This document shows, one piece after another, positions 16,669 to 24,694 of a DNA stretch of 64,000 bases. Position numbers and translations under genes: made by a program. The notes beneath the pieces were generated by a model, which was not told the origin of the DNA, did not search any database, and saw nothing but the letters and a program-made list of their open reading frames with translations. The DNA is from Actinomycetospora sp. NBRC 106375 (GTDB lineage Bacteria > Actinomycetota > Actinomycetes > Mycobacteriales > Pseudonocardiaceae), in contig NZ_BSTS01000006.1 of the NCBI RefSeq assembly GCF_030269665.1, positions 248,001-312,000 on the forward strand, written 5' to 3'. Each line of letters starts with the position of its first letter. Positions within the stretch are counted from its first letter, which is position 1.

Positions 16669-17841
16669 TCAGCGCGCGAAGCCCCGGCTGATCACCAGGC
16701 GCTGGATCTGGTTGGTGCCCTCGAAGATCTGCATGATCTTGGCCTCACGCATGTAGCGCTCCACCGGGAAGTCGCGGGTGTAGCCGTAGCCGCCGAACAC
16801 CTGCACCGCGTCGGTGGTCACCCGCATGGCGTTGTCGGTCGCGACCAGCTTCGCCGCGCTGGCCTGCCGCGAGTAGGGGCGCCCGAGGTCGCGGCGGCGC
16901 GCCGCGTCGAGATAGGTGGCGCGCGCGCTGTCCACCGCGGCGGCCATGTCGGCGAGCACGAAGCCCAGACCCTGGTGGTCGACGATCTTGCGACCGAACG
17001 TCGTGCGCTCGTTCGCGTAGTCGACCGCCGCGTCCAGCGCGCCCTGGGCGAGCCCGACCGCGCACGCCGCGATGCCGAGGCGGCCCGAGTCGAGCGCCGA
17101 GAACGCGATCTCGAGGCCCTGCCCCTCGCGCCCGATCAGCCGGTCAGCGTCGAGCACCGCGCCGTCCCAGTTCGCCGTGGCCGTCGGGACCGCGTGCAGG
17201 CCCATCTTCTCCTCGGGCCGGCCCCAGGACAGGCCGTCGACGGCGCCGGGCGCGAGGAAGCAGGAGACGCCCCGGCTGCTGCGACGGGTCGAGCTCCGCT
17301 GCGCTTCGTCTCCCCCCTCGCCCGTGCGTGCGAAGAGCGCGTAGAAGTCGGCGCGCCCGCCGTGGGTGATCCAGGCCTTGGTGCCGGTGATCTCGTAGCC
17401 GTTCTCCACCCGTGAGGCCTTGCACCGCAGCGCCGCGGCGTCGGAGCCCGCCTGGGGCTCGGACAGCGAGTAGCCCCCGATCAACGAGCCGCCGAGCATC
17501 TCGGGCAGGCGCTGCTGCTGGTCGGCGGTGCCGAAGGTGAAGAGCGGGAAGCACGAGAGCGAGTGCACGCTCGTGGCGACGGCGACGGCCGCCCACCGCG
17601 CGGCCAGCTCCTCGAGCACCTGGAGGTAGACCTCGTAGGGCTGCCCGCCGCCGCCGACCTCCTCGGGGTAGGGCAGGCCCAGCAGCCCGGCCGCGCCGAG
17701 CGTCGCGAACAGGCCCTCGGGGTAGGTCTCGGCCCGCTCGTGCTCCTCCACGCGCGTGGCGAGCTCCTTGTCCGCGAGGTCGCGGGTCAGCTCGAGGAGG
17801 TCCTCGGCCTCCTGGGTGGGCAGCAGGCGGTCGACCGGCAT
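16669..17841 (-). CDS. acyl-CoA dehydrogenase
   Basis: A 390-residue FAD enzyme that introduces a trans-2 double bond into an acyl-CoA. Landmarks are YSLSEPQAGSDAAAL, KAWITHGG, GRLGIAACAVGLAQGALD, RTTFGRKIVDHQGL, QVFGGYGYTRDFPVERYMR and the catalytic Glu region IFEGTNQIQRL. An unusual insert, GDEAQRSSTRRSSRG, occurs just before GVSCFLAP. Its DNA carries a copy of the short repeat seen at 10098-10112. It is divergent from a TetR gene, with a 32 bp inverted repeat between them. Confidence 0.92.
   Translation of the reverse strand: MPVDRLLPTQEAEDLLELTRDLADKELATRVEEHERAETYPEGLFATLGAAGLLGLPYPEEVGGGGQPYEVYLQVLEELAARWAAVAVATSVHSLSCFPLFTFGTADQQQRLPEMLGGSLIGGYSLSEPQAGSDAAALRCKASRVENGYEITGTKAWITHGGRADFYALFARTGEGGDEAQRSSTRRSSRGVSCFLAPGAVDGLSWGRPEEKMGLHAVPTATANWDGAVLDADRLIGREGQGLEIAFSALDSGRLGIAACAVGLAQGALDAAVDYANERTTFGRKIVDHQGLGFVLADMAAAVDSARATYLDAARRRDLGRPYSRQASAAKLVATDNAMRVTTDAVQVFGGYGYTRDFPVERYMREAKIMQIFEGTNQIQRLVISRGFAR
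17292..17306. repeat. short repeat copy inside the acyl-CoA dehydrogenase gene
   Basis: The reverse complement reads AAGCGCAGCGGAGCT, differing at one base from the copy between paaA and paaB. It encodes part of a Ser/Arg insert that most acyl-CoA dehydrogenases lack at this point, as far as I can judge by eye. Confidence 0.45.
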
Positions 17842-17853
17842 CGCTGGACTCCT

Positions 17854-17885
17854 ATCGGTACTCAGATCGGTCCTAGAGTACCGAT
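17854..17885. promoter_or_regulatory. operator between acyl-CoA dehydrogenase and TetR
   Basis: A 32 bp inverted repeat, ATCGGTACTC, 12 nt, GAGTACCGAT. It lies between the divergent starts and overlaps the -35 region expected for the TetR gene. It is a probable binding site for the TetR protein encoded at 17909. Confidence 0.7.
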
Positions 17886-17896
17886 GGAGGTGTCGC

Positions 17897-17902
17897 TAGG
17901 GT
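17897..17902 (+). promoter_or_regulatory. -10 box of a leaderless promoter
   Basis: TAGGGT lies 6 nt before the ATG of the TetR gene at 17909. No Shine-Dalgarno sequence intervenes, so the transcript probably starts at the start codon. Confidence 0.55.
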
Positions 17903-17908
17903 AGCCAC

Positions 17909-18496
17909 ATGAGCGCTCCGACCTCGACGCGCCGCGGTGCCGCGCGCCACTCGGAGCTCTTCGACGCCCTCGTGGCGCTCCTGCTCGCCGAGGGCTTCGC
18001 CCACCTCACGCTCGACGACCTCGCGGCCCGGCTGCGCTGCTCCAAGCGCACGCTCTACGCGCTCGCCGGCTCGAAGGAGCAGCTGGTGCGCGCCGCGGTG
18101 GTGCACTTCTTCGAGCGCGCCACGACCCACGTCGAGGCCGCCGTCGACACGTGCGCGGCGCCGGCCGACCGGGTCGCGGCCTACCTGCGCGCCGTCGCGG
18201 CCGAGCTCGCGCCCGCGTCGGCCCGGTTCGTCGACGACATGGCCGCGTTCCCGCCCGCCGCCGAGGTCTACGCGCGCAACACCCGCGCCGCGGCCCGGCG
18301 CGTCGGCGAGCTGATCGCCGAGGGCGTCGAGGCCGGTGCCTTCCGCGACGTCCCGGTGTCCTTCGCCGCCGAGACCGTCGCGACGACGATGGTGGCGATC
18401 CAGCAGCGCCGCATCGCCGGCGCCACCGGGCTCGCCGACGCCGAGGCGTACGAGGCGCTGGCGGCGCTACTGCTCCACGGCCTCGCGCGACCCTGA
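17909..18496 (+). CDS. TetR-family transcriptional regulator
   Basis: A 195-residue regulator. The DNA-binding domain is 10-60, with ALLLAEGFAHLTLDDLAARL and the recognition helix region RCSKRTLYALAGSKEQL. The ligand-binding C-terminal domain is Ala-rich and helical. It probably represses the divergent acyl-CoA dehydrogenase and itself through the inverted repeat between them. Its inducer is likely an acyl-CoA, by context. Its 3' end overlaps the molybdopterin enzyme gene on the other strand by 30 bp. Confidence 0.87.
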   Translation: MSAPTSTRRGAARHSELFDALVALLLAEGFAHLTLDDLAARLRCSKRTLYALAGSKEQLVRAAVVHFFERATTHVEAAVDTCAAPADRVAAYLRAVAAELAPASARFVDDMAAFPPAAEVYARNTRAAARRVGELIAEGVEAGAFRDVPVSFAAETVATTMVAIQQRRIAGATGLADAEAYEALAALLLHGLARP

Positions 18497-19186
18497 GTCG
18501 CCGAGCGCGCACAGGGCCCGGAGCGGCGCGACCAGCGCGCGGTAGAACGGGCGCACCCACGGCCCGGGCAGGGAGCCGTGACGCTCCTCGGCCCAGACCC
18601 GCGCGCGCGGGTGCTCCTCGATCACCCGGTCGATCAGGGTCCGGCGGGGTTCCGGGCGGGCGGTGCGGACCTCGATCCGGCGCAGGTGCTTGGTGCTGAC
18701 GTAGCCGTACTGGCGCGGGCTGACGAGCCGGACCGGGGCGCCGTGGTCGCCGTCGAGCGGCCGCCCGTCGAGGTGCTCGGCCAGCAGGACGTCGTCGTCC
18801 AGCGCGTCCTCAATCGTGACGACCGACCGGTGCCCGTCGAGGCCCCGGAAGACGACGTGGGTGACGGTCGCGTCCGGTTCGAGGGCCGGCGCGACCAGCT
18901 CGCGCCAGAAGCTCGCGAACGGGACCCCCTCCCACCGCAGGTCGACCGCCGACCACCCGGCGACGCAGTGGAGGTCGGCGGTGAGCTCGCGGCGCGGGAG
19001 CTGCGCGAGGCGGGCCACCGGCACCGCGAACCCGGCCCGCACCGCGCCGCTGACCTCGATCGCGTGGTCCGCGGGGACGGGCGGCGGCGGGTGGTGGAGG
19101 TGGGTGCCGAAGCGCGGGAAGCCGGCGACCGGACGCTGGCCCGGCGGCAGCCGCAGTCCGTGGCCGACGGTGGGTGCTGTGGTCAT
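18467..19186 (-). CDS. molybdopterin-dependent oxidoreductase (sulfite oxidase fold)
   Basis: A 239-residue protein of the SUOX/YedY-type molybdopterin fold. The metal-ligand Cys is Cys74 in DLHCVAGWSAVDLRWEGV. GAPVRLVSPRQYGYVSTKHL is the usual C-terminal part of the domain. There is no signal peptide, so it is probably cytoplasmic, and no Ig-like dimer domain, so it is a minimal form. The substrate is unknown. It is divergent from a TetR gene, and two palindromes lie in the 91 bp gap. Confidence 0.85.
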   Translation of the reverse strand: MTTAPTVGHGLRLPPGQRPVAGFPRFGTHLHHPPPPVPADHAIEVSGAVRAGFAVPVARLAQLPRRELTADLHCVAGWSAVDLRWEGVPFASFWRELVAPALEPDATVTHVVFRGLDGHRSVVTIEDALDDDVLLAEHLDGRPLDGDHGAPVRLVSPRQYGYVSTKHLRRIEVRTARPEPRRTLIDRVIEEHPRARVWAEERHGSLPGPWVRPFYRALVAPLRALCALGDSGSREAVEQ

Positions 19187-19204
19187 GGCCGCTCCCCGGT
19201 CCGA

Positions 19205-19220
19205 TATACGAGCCCGTATA
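19205..19220. promoter_or_regulatory. palindrome upstream of the molybdopterin enzyme
   Basis: TATACG, AGCC, CGTATA: an inverted repeat 18 bp before the molybdopterin enzyme start. It is probably an operator for the divergent TetR protein, or part of the enzyme's promoter. Confidence 0.6.
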
Positions 19221-19240
19221 CATCGCCGACGCTAGCAGCT

Positions 19241-19260
19241 TCTGTACGGTGCCGTACAGA
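19241..19260. promoter_or_regulatory. palindromic operator upstream of TetR
   Basis: TCTGTACGGTGCCGTACAGA is a perfect 20 bp palindrome, 17 bp before the TetR start at 19278. It shares the TACGG/CCGTA core with the palindrome at 19205-19220, so one repressor could bind both. Confidence 0.7.
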
Positions 19261-19277
19261 CCGAGGGAGGAGCGCCC

Positions 19278-19844
19278 ATGGCCGTGGCCCGCACGCCGCG
19301 CCACCGGTGGATCGACGCGGCCCTGCTGGCGCTGGCCGAGGGCGGGCCGGAAGCGGTCCAGATCGAGTCGCTGGCGCGCTCGCTGGGCGTCACCAAGGGC
19401 GGCTTCTACGGGTACTTCGCCGACCGGCGCGCGCTCCTGACCGAGGTGCTCGACACGTGGGAGTCCCGGAGCACCGCGGACGTCCTCGCGCGCGTCGAGC
19501 ACGAGGGCGGCGACGCGATGCGCAAGGCCCGCCGGGCCGCCGAGCTGACGTTCAGCGTCGAGCTGCGCCCGGTCGACCTCGCCGTCCGCGACTGGGCGCG
19601 CCGCGACGCGGGCGTCGCCGAGCGCCTGCGCCGCGTCGACGACGTCCGGATGGCCTACCTGCGCGAGCTGCTGGAGCCCGTCAGCGCCGACGAGGAGGAC
19701 CTCGAGGCGCGGTGCCTGATCGCCTTCTCGGTGGCGATCGCCGACCGCCTCGTCGCCGCCGACCACGGCACCCGCACGCGCACCGAGGTGCTGGAGGCGA
19801 TCAACCGGCGGCACCTCTTCGCGCGGGCGCCCGAGGCTCCGTAA
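19278..19844 (+). CDS. TetR-family transcriptional regulator
   Basis: A 188-residue regulator. The DNA-binding domain is residues 8-55 (ALLALAEGGPEAVQIESLA and LGVTKGGFYGYFADRRALL). The C-terminal domain contains DLAVRDWARRDAGVAERLRR, found in many actinobacterial TetR proteins. GGGAGGAG lies 7 nt before the ATG. It probably controls itself and the divergent molybdopterin enzyme through the two palindromes between them. Confidence 0.87.
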   Translation: MAVARTPRHRWIDAALLALAEGGPEAVQIESLARSLGVTKGGFYGYFADRRALLTEVLDTWESRSTADVLARVEHEGGDAMRKARRAAELTFSVELRPVDLAVRDWARRDAGVAERLRRVDDVRMAYLRELLEPVSADEEDLEARCLIAFSVAIADRLVAADHGTRTRTEVLEAINRRHLFARAPEAP

Positions 19845-19847
19845 CCT
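19842..19847 (+). promoter_or_regulatory. -10 box of a leaderless promoter
   Basis: TAACCT overlaps the TAA stop of the TetR gene and lies 7 nt before the GTG at 19855. There is no Shine-Dalgarno sequence in the gap. Confidence 0.5.
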
Positions 19848-19854
19848 CGGGCCG

Positions 19855-20490
19855 GTGGGCGAGGCGGGGACGCGCGGCGGCACGGAGATCACCGACGTCG
19901 AGCAGCTGCGGGCCGTGATCGGCGAGCCGATGCCACGCGCGATCACCAAGGTGCGCGCGCAGCTGGACGACGTCGACCGGGCCTTCATCGCGAGCTCGCC
20001 GCTGCACCTCCTGGCCACCTCCGGCGCCGACGGCTCGCTGGACGTCTCCCCCAAGGGCGACCCCGCCGGCGAGGTGCTCGTCGTCGACGACCGGACCCTG
20101 CTGCTGCCGGACCGTCCCGGCAACCGCCGCGTCGACGGGATGGTCAACATCCTGGGCGACCCCCACGTCGCGCTGCTGTTCCTCGTCCCGTGCCGACGCG
20201 ACACGCTGCGGGTGAACGGGCGCGCGCGGCTCCTCCTGGACCCCGAGGACGCGGCGTCGCTGGAGGTCCGCGGCCACCGCCCGCGCATCCTCACCGAGGT
20301 CACCGTCGACGAGGTGTTCTTCCACTGCCCCAAGGCGCTCATGCGCTCCGGGCTGTGGGACCCCGACTCGTGGACGCCCGCCGACCTCCCGAGCGTCGCC
20401 GAGATCGCGCACCGGACGAGCCCCGACGCCTCCCTCGCCGAGCTGGAACAGCGCTACGCCCCGGAGCACTACCGGACGCTGCTGTACTGA
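19855..20490 (+). CDS. pyridoxamine 5'-phosphate oxidase-family flavoprotein
   Basis: A 211-residue split-barrel protein. [20 protein letters not shown] followed by KGDPAG is the usual PPOX beta-barrel start of a subfamily of FMN-binding proteins with a C-terminal extension; [20 protein letters not shown] is characteristic of that subgroup. Such proteins may be flavin or F420-dependent reductases, and the substrate is unknown. The GTG at 19855 is 11 nt after the TetR stop and has a -10-like TAACCT 7 nt upstream. Confidence 0.82.
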   Translation: MGEAGTRGGTEITDVEQLRAVIGEPMPRAITKVRAQLDDVDRAFIASSPLHLLATSGADGSLDVSPKGDPAGEVLVVDDRTLLLPDRPGNRRVDGMVNILGDPHVALLFLVPCRRDTLRVNGRARLLLDPEDAASLEVRGHRPRILTEVTVDEVFFHCPKALMRSGLWDPDSWTPADLPSVAEIAHRTSPDASLAELEQRYAPEHYRTLLY

Positions 20491-20583
20491 GAATCTTCCT
20501 CCGGACCTGTCGATCGGCCCGGTGCCGTTCGTGGTGGGGGTGTGCGGGCACGGTGCCCGCCGCCAGGACCGAGGAGGACCCCG

Positions 20584-20934
20584 ATGGCCCACTACCTGCT
20601 CAGCGTGTACCAGCCCGCCGGCGGCGAGCCGCCGTCCGAGGCCGAGCTGGGCGAGATCATGGCTCGGCTCGACCGGCTCCACACCGACATGCGCGAGGCC
20701 GGCGTGTGGGTGTTCTCCGGCGGTCTCGAGGCCCCCCACACCGCGACGGTCCTGGCCCGCAGCGGCGACGACGTGCTCGTCACCGACGGCCCGTTCGTGG
20801 AGCTCAAGGAGTACCTGGGCGGCTTCACGATCGTCGACGCACCGGACCTCGACGCCGCGATGCACTGGGCCCGGCGCTCCACCGAGGCCACCGGCCTGCC
20901 GATCGAGGTCCGCCCGTTCCACTGGACCGTGTGA
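20584..20934 (+). CDS. YCII / DGPF-domain protein, ECF42 partner
   Basis: A 116-residue ferredoxin-like-fold protein of the YCII family, with the DGPF motif at residues 68-71 ([16 protein letters not shown]). DGPF proteins are encoded next to ECF42 sigma factors and are the main known targets of these factors in Streptomyces. Biochemical activity is unknown. GAGGAGG lies before the ATG at 20584. The stop overlaps the sigma factor start in GTGA. A second such pair, on the other strand, lies at 40236-41925. Confidence 0.88.
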   Translation: MAHYLLSVYQPAGGEPPSEAELGEIMARLDRLHTDMREAGVWVFSGGLEAPHTATVLARSGDDVLVTDGPFVELKEYLGGFTIVDAPDLDAAMHWARRSTEATGLPIEVRPFHWTV

Positions 20935-22160
20935 GCACCGCGCCCTCCTCGGCGGGGATCTCGCGGATCTTCGCCGAGGAGTACGGGCGGTGCGTGGCGA
21001 CGCTCGTGCGCGCCCTCGGCGACATCGACCTCGCCGAGGAGGCGGTGCAGGACGCGTTCACCGTCGCGCTCACCCGCTGGCCCGCCGACGGCGTACCACC
21101 GAACCCAGGCGGATGGATCGTCACCACCGCCCGGCGACGCGGGATCGACCGGCTGCGCCGCGACGCGGTGGGGCGCGACAAGGAGGCCCGGGCAGCCCGC
21201 GCGGAGCCGCCGCGGGACGAGCCGGACGACGACGAACCCCAGGACGAGGAGGGGGGCCCGGTGCACGACGACCGCCTCCGCCTGATCTTCACGTGCTGCC
21301 ACCCCGCGCTGGCGCTGCCCGCCCGGGTCGCCCTGACGCTGCGCCTGCTCGGCGGGCTCGAGACCCCCGAGATCGCACGGGCGTTCCTCGTGCCCGAGGC
21401 GACGATGGCCCAGCGGATCGTGCGCGCGAAGAACAAGATCCGGGCGGCCCGCATCCCCTACCGCGTGCCGCGGGACGCCGACCTCCCCGACCGGGTGCCC
21501 GGCGTCCTCGCCGTCGTGTACCTGATCTTCACCGAGGGCCACGCGACCGCCACCCGCGACGACCTCGCCGCGGAGGCCATCCGGCTGGGACGCCTGCTCG
21601 CCGCGCTGATGCCCGACGAGCCGGAGGTGCTGGGCCTGCTCGCGCTCATGCTCCTCACCGAGGCCCGCCGGCCCGCCCGGACCGACGCCGCCGGGGCGCG
21701 GGTGCTGCTCGCCGACCAGGACCGCGCGCGGTGGGACCCGGCGCTCGTCGCCGAGGGTCTCGACCTGGTGCGGCGGTGCCTGCGCCGCGACCGTCCCGGG
21801 CCGTACCAGGTGCAGGCCGCGATCAACGCCGTCCACACCTCGGCCCCGGACGCCGCGTCGACCGACTGGGCCCAGCTCGTCGCCCTCCACGACCAGCTCC
21901 TCGCCCTCGCCCCGAGCCCGACGGTCGCGCTCAACCGCGCGGTCGCCGTCGCCGAGACCGACGGGCCCGCGAGCGCCCTGGCGATCGTCGACGAGCTCGC
22001 CCCGCGCCTCGACCGCTACCACCTGCTGCACGCCGTACGCGCCGACCTGCTGCGCCGCCTCGGGCGGGACGCCGAGGCCGACGCGGCGCTGGACGCGGCG
22101 CTGGCCCGCACCGACGACCCCGACGACCGGGCCCTGCTCGCCTCCCGTCGCCGCGCGTGA
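20931..22160 (+). CDS. ECF42-type RNA polymerase sigma factor
   Basis: A 409-residue sigma factor. Sigma2 (about 10-80) contains [28 protein letters not shown] and a [17 protein letters not shown] segment. Sigma4 (about 115-165) contains [20 protein letters not shown]. The long C-terminal extension (170-409), with [13 protein letters not shown] and tetratricopeptide-like repeats, defines ECF42. In that group the extension, not an anti-sigma factor, controls activity. It is coupled to the DGPF gene by a GTGA overlap. An Asp/Glu/Pro-rich insert (about 80-105) separates sigma2 from sigma4. Confidence 0.9.
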   Translation: MSTAPSSAGISRIFAEEYGRCVATLVRALGDIDLAEEAVQDAFTVALTRWPADGVPPNPGGWIVTTARRRGIDRLRRDAVGRDKEARAARAEPPRDEPDDDEPQDEEGGPVHDDRLRLIFTCCHPALALPARVALTLRLLGGLETPEIARAFLVPEATMAQRIVRAKNKIRAARIPYRVPRDADLPDRVPGVLAVVYLIFTEGHATATRDDLAAEAIRLGRLLAALMPDEPEVLGLLALMLLTEARRPARTDAAGARVLLADQDRARWDPALVAEGLDLVRRCLRRDRPGPYQVQAAINAVHTSAPDAASTDWAQLVALHDQLLALAPSPTVALNRAVAVAETDGPASALAIVDELAPRLDRYHLLHAVRADLLRRLGRDAEADAALDAALARTDDPDDRALLASRRRA

Positions 22161-22177
22161 CCGGGCAGGATGGATCC

Positions 22178-22831
22178 GTGACCGCGGAGCCCCCGGAGAT
22201 GCGGATCGGCGACCGGGAGCGGCGGGCCACCGACGACCGCCTGCGTGCGGCCCTCGACGACGGGGTCCTCACGCTCACCGAGTACGACGAGCGCACCCGG
22301 CAGTGCTTCGAGGCGCGGGTCCAGCGGGAGCTCGACGTGCTGGTGGCCGACCTCCCGGCGCCCGCGGCGTCGGCGCCGGCCGAGCCGCGGACGCCGCCGG
22401 TGCCGGCGAGGGCCCCCGACCAGCCGCCCTGGCACCACCGGATCGGCCGGGTCGTCGTGCCGGTCCTGGTGCTCGGCGCCGTGGCCTTCGGGGGCACGCG
22501 GATCGTCGGCGCCGACGACGGTTTCGCGCTCTTCGGTCACCGGACCGTCCCCGTCACCGCCGACCAGCAGCAGGTCCGGGTGGCCTCGCTGTTCGGCAGG
22601 ACCGAGGTCGTCGTGCCCGACGGCACGGTCGTGCGCACCACGGGCTTCATGGTGTTCGGCGGGACCGACTGCGAGCAGGCCTGCCGGCTGCCGCCGGGCG
22701 GGGCCACCCAGCGCGAGGTCACGGTCGACGCGAGCGGGGCCTTCGGGTCGGTCGACGTCGTCACCGCCTCCGAGGCGGCACGGGGCGGGATCGACCGCGA
22801 CAACGATCGCGACGACGGCGACGACGACTGA
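22178..22831 (+). CDS. DUF1707 / LiaF-like membrane protein
   Basis: A 217-residue protein. The N-terminal DUF1707 domain (RIGDRERRATDDRLRAALDD, then LTLTEYDERTRQCFEARVQ) is followed by a Pro/Ala linker and one TM helix about 91-107. The C-terminal domain (VRVASLFGRTEVVVPDGTVV; FMVFGGTD) resembles the cell-wall-stress LiaF-like beta-helix. The tail is Asp-rich. It may sense envelope stress. The GTG at 22178 has CAGGAT 6 nt upstream, so it may be leaderless; an ATG at 22199 is an alternative. It begins 17 bp after the sigma factor stop and could be read through from it. Confidence 0.78.
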   Translation: MTAEPPEMRIGDRERRATDDRLRAALDDGVLTLTEYDERTRQCFEARVQRELDVLVADLPAPAASAPAEPRTPPVPARAPDQPPWHHRIGRVVVPVLVLGAVAFGGTRIVGADDGFALFGHRTVPVTADQQQVRVASLFGRTEVVVPDGTVVRTTGFMVFGGTDCEQACRLPPGGATQREVTVDASGAFGSVDVVTASEAARGGIDRDNDRDDGDDD

Positions 22832-22968
22832 CCATCACCCTGGGTGACCGCAGGCTCGCGGAGAAAATTCCCTGCTCCCGCCGGAACATCCGCGTCTCCT
22901 CCCGTCGTCAGAGTGCCGAACGCCCACCACACCGGGCACCGAGCACTCACCGAGAGCGAGCACCGATC

Positions 22969-23301
22969 ATGGCTGACAACGCCGGCGACAACTACTCCTT
23001 CACCAACGGCACCGTCTACGATGCCTCCGGCCAGGTCGTGGGCACCTACACCACCGACGCGAGCGGCCAGATCGACTCGGTCTCCACCGACGAGGACCAC
23101 AACGGCTACGTCGACACGGTCATCGCCGACACCGACCACAACGGCAGCTTCGAGACCGCCGTGGTCGACACGGACGCCGACGGCTACGGCGAGACCGTCC
23201 TGCTCGACACGAACAACAACGGCGACTTCGACATGGGCGCCGTCGACACCGACCACGACGGCACCTACGAGACCATCGCCCCCGTCCCCGACGGCACCTG
23301 A
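22969..23301 (+). CDS. Asp-rich repeat protein, calcium-binding-like
   Basis: A 110-residue acidic protein made mostly of an 11-13 residue repeat with the core DTDHNGxxET (TDEDHNGYVDTV, DTDHNGSFETAV, DTDADGYGETVL, DTNNNGDFDMGA, DTDHDGTYETIA). The D-x-D/N-x-D/N-G pattern resembles EF-hand or thrombospondin-type-3 loops, so calcium binding is likely. There is no signal peptide, which is unusual for such repeats. The first 40 residues carry a degenerate repeat (YDASGQVVGTYTTDASG). The ATG at 22969 has only a weak purine-rich site upstream. A strong hairpin follows the stop. Confidence 0.75.
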   Translation: MADNAGDNYSFTNGTVYDASGQVVGTYTTDASGQIDSVSTDEDHNGYVDTVIADTDHNGSFETAVVDTDADGYGETVLLDTNNNGDFDMGAVDTDHDGTYETIAPVPDGT

Positions 23302-23310
23302 TCGACCCAT

Positions 23311-23350
23311 GTGAGCGAACTTCGGGGCTATAGCACCAGAGTTCGCTCAC
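23311..23350. terminator. bidirectional hairpin terminator, GTGAGC family
   Basis: A 40 nt inverted repeat between convergent genes, with 17 of 20 arm positions complementary. It begins GTGAGCGAACT and ends AGTTCGCTCAC around a GCTATAGC centre. The outer GTGAGC arms and the ATGTGAGC edge match the hairpin at 16621-16664. Confidence 0.72.
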
Positions 23351-23409
23351 GTACGGCCCGGCCCCGCGCGCACGCTGCGGGTCCGGGCCGTTCGTCGTCT
23401 CCGGGGGCT

Positions 23410-23901
23410 TCAGCCGGCCAGCCGCCGGCGGTGGAGCTCGCGGATCTCGTCGTCGAACGGGGCCACCGGGCCGTTCACCCGCAGCGCCGGCGCCACGTCC
23501 GTGATCGGCAGGGGGCGCACCGGCGACGGTGGCGCGCCGAGCTCGGCGCGCCAGCGCGTCAGCTGCTCCGACGAGCTCGCGTAGAGGATCGGGCCGAGCC
23601 CGACCCACGCGTGCGCGGCCGCGCACATCGGGCAGTGCTCGCCGGAGGTGTAGACGGTGCTCGCCGCCCGCTCCTGGGCGGTCAGCTCGGCCGCCGCCCA
23701 CCGGGCGATCTCGAGCTCCGGGTGGCGCGTCGCGTCCCCGCGGGAGCTCTCCCGGTTGCGGTCCGCGAACCGGACGCCGCCGCCGGGACCCACGAGCACC
23801 GAGCCGAACGGGTCGTCGCCCGCCTCGAGCGCCTCGCGGGCGAGCTCCACGCAGCGCCGCAGGTGGTCACGGTCGTCGTCGGTGATCGGCGTGGACGTCA
23901 C
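23410..23901 (-). CDS. CMP/dCMP-type nucleoside deaminase
   Basis: A 163-residue zinc deaminase of the guanine/tRNA-adenosine deaminase clan. The zinc and proton-shuttle residues are in RHPELEIARWAA (His and Glu) and SGEHCPMCAAAHAWVGLG (CPMC). GDDPFGSVLVGP matches guanine-deaminase-like members. The Pro usually preceding the first zinc Cys is His here. Substrate could be guanine or another base. It is cytoplasmic and stands alone in its orientation, 13 bp before the DUF2795 gene stop. Confidence 0.85.
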   Translation of the reverse strand: MTSTPITDDDRDHLRRCVELAREALEAGDDPFGSVLVGPGGGVRFADRNRESSRGDATRHPELEIARWAAAELTAQERAASTVYTSGEHCPMCAAAHAWVGLGPILYASSSEQLTRWRAELGAPPSPVRPLPITDVAPALRVNGPVAPFDDEIRELHRRRLAG

Positions 23902-23914
23902 CGCGCGACCGTAC

Positions 23915-24121
23915 TCAGGCCCGGTCGGGGCGCTGCGGCACCGAGATCACCACGTCGTCGGCGGTCGAGAACGTGCGGTCGGGCAGCGCCCGCAACGCCG
24001 TCAGCACCTGGGTGTCGCCCTCGCCGCGGTCGGTGGCCCAGGAGATGACCTGGGTGCGGTCGGCGGGGAAGGCCATCCCCTGCAGGGCCTTGCGGACGCG
24101 GAGGTCGTCGCGATCGGTCAC
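23915..24121 (-). CDS. DUF2795-family small protein
   Basis: A 68-residue protein. VRKALQGMAFPADRTQVISW followed by LTALRALPDRTFSTADDV matches the DUF2795 pattern, in which a short helical domain ends in a LPDR-type motif. Function is unknown. The GTG at 24121 follows GAGGGAGG by 7 nt. It lies 14 bp downstream of the STAS gene on the same strand, so the two are probably one operon. Confidence 0.75.
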   Translation of the reverse strand: MTDRDDLRVRKALQGMAFPADRTQVISWATDRGEGDTQVLTALRALPDRTFSTADDVVISVPQRPDRA

Positions 24122-24135
24122 GGGATGTCCTCCCT

Positions 24136-24549
24136 CTACAGCCGGAACTGGCCGAGCTCGGCGGCCAGCGCCTCCGGCGGGTCGTGCAGCTCGACACGGG
24201 CCTCGTGGGCCAGGCAGCGGATGCGCAGCCGGGCGAGCACCCGGGCCAGGCCGGCGTCGCAGCCGTCGAGGCCCGAGAGGTCGATGACCAGCTCGGTCCG
24301 CGCCTGGCGCTCGAGCTCGCCGGTCATGCCGCGCAGGCGCTCCCGGCCCGCGCGGTCGAACCGCCCGCGCAGCGCGAGCGCCACGCAGCCGGGGCCGTAC
24401 CGGCGGATGCCGACGGACGCCCGGCGGTCGCCGCCGGCCGACGGCTCGGCGCGCGCGACGGCCTCGGCGACGGCGGCGCGTCGGCGTGCCGACAGGTCGG
24501 CCGGCAGATCCTCGGAGAGATCGGTGGACGGGTCGACGTCGATGCTCAT
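24136..24549 (-). CDS. STAS-domain protein
   Basis: A 137-residue protein with a C-terminal STAS domain (GCVALALRGRFDRAGRERL; LVIDLSGLDGCDAGLARVL). The usual phosphorylated Ser of anti-sigma-factor antagonists in D-S-S-G is replaced: here the segment is DGCDAG. It is therefore probably not switched by a Ser kinase in the classical way. The N-terminal 45 residues are acidic and variable. The ATG at 24549 follows AGGAGG. It may belong to the general stress network with the cassette at 42112-45310. Confidence 0.75.
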   Translation of the reverse strand: MSIDVDPSTDLSEDLPADLSARRRAAVAEAVARAEPSAGGDRRASVGIRRYGPGCVALALRGRFDRAGRERLRGMTGELERQARTELVIDLSGLDGCDAGLARVLARLRIRCLAHEARVELHDPPEALAAELGQFRL

Positions 24550-24694
24550 GGGGCCTCCTCGCGGCCACGGTCGGCCCGGCCCACGGAGGGGTCGGACCAC
24601 GTCGTCCGCGACGGCCTGCAGGTCTCAACCGCCGAATCTGTCACCGGGAGGTTACCCGCCGCGACCGGAGGACGCAGGACCCCCGACCGGCCGG

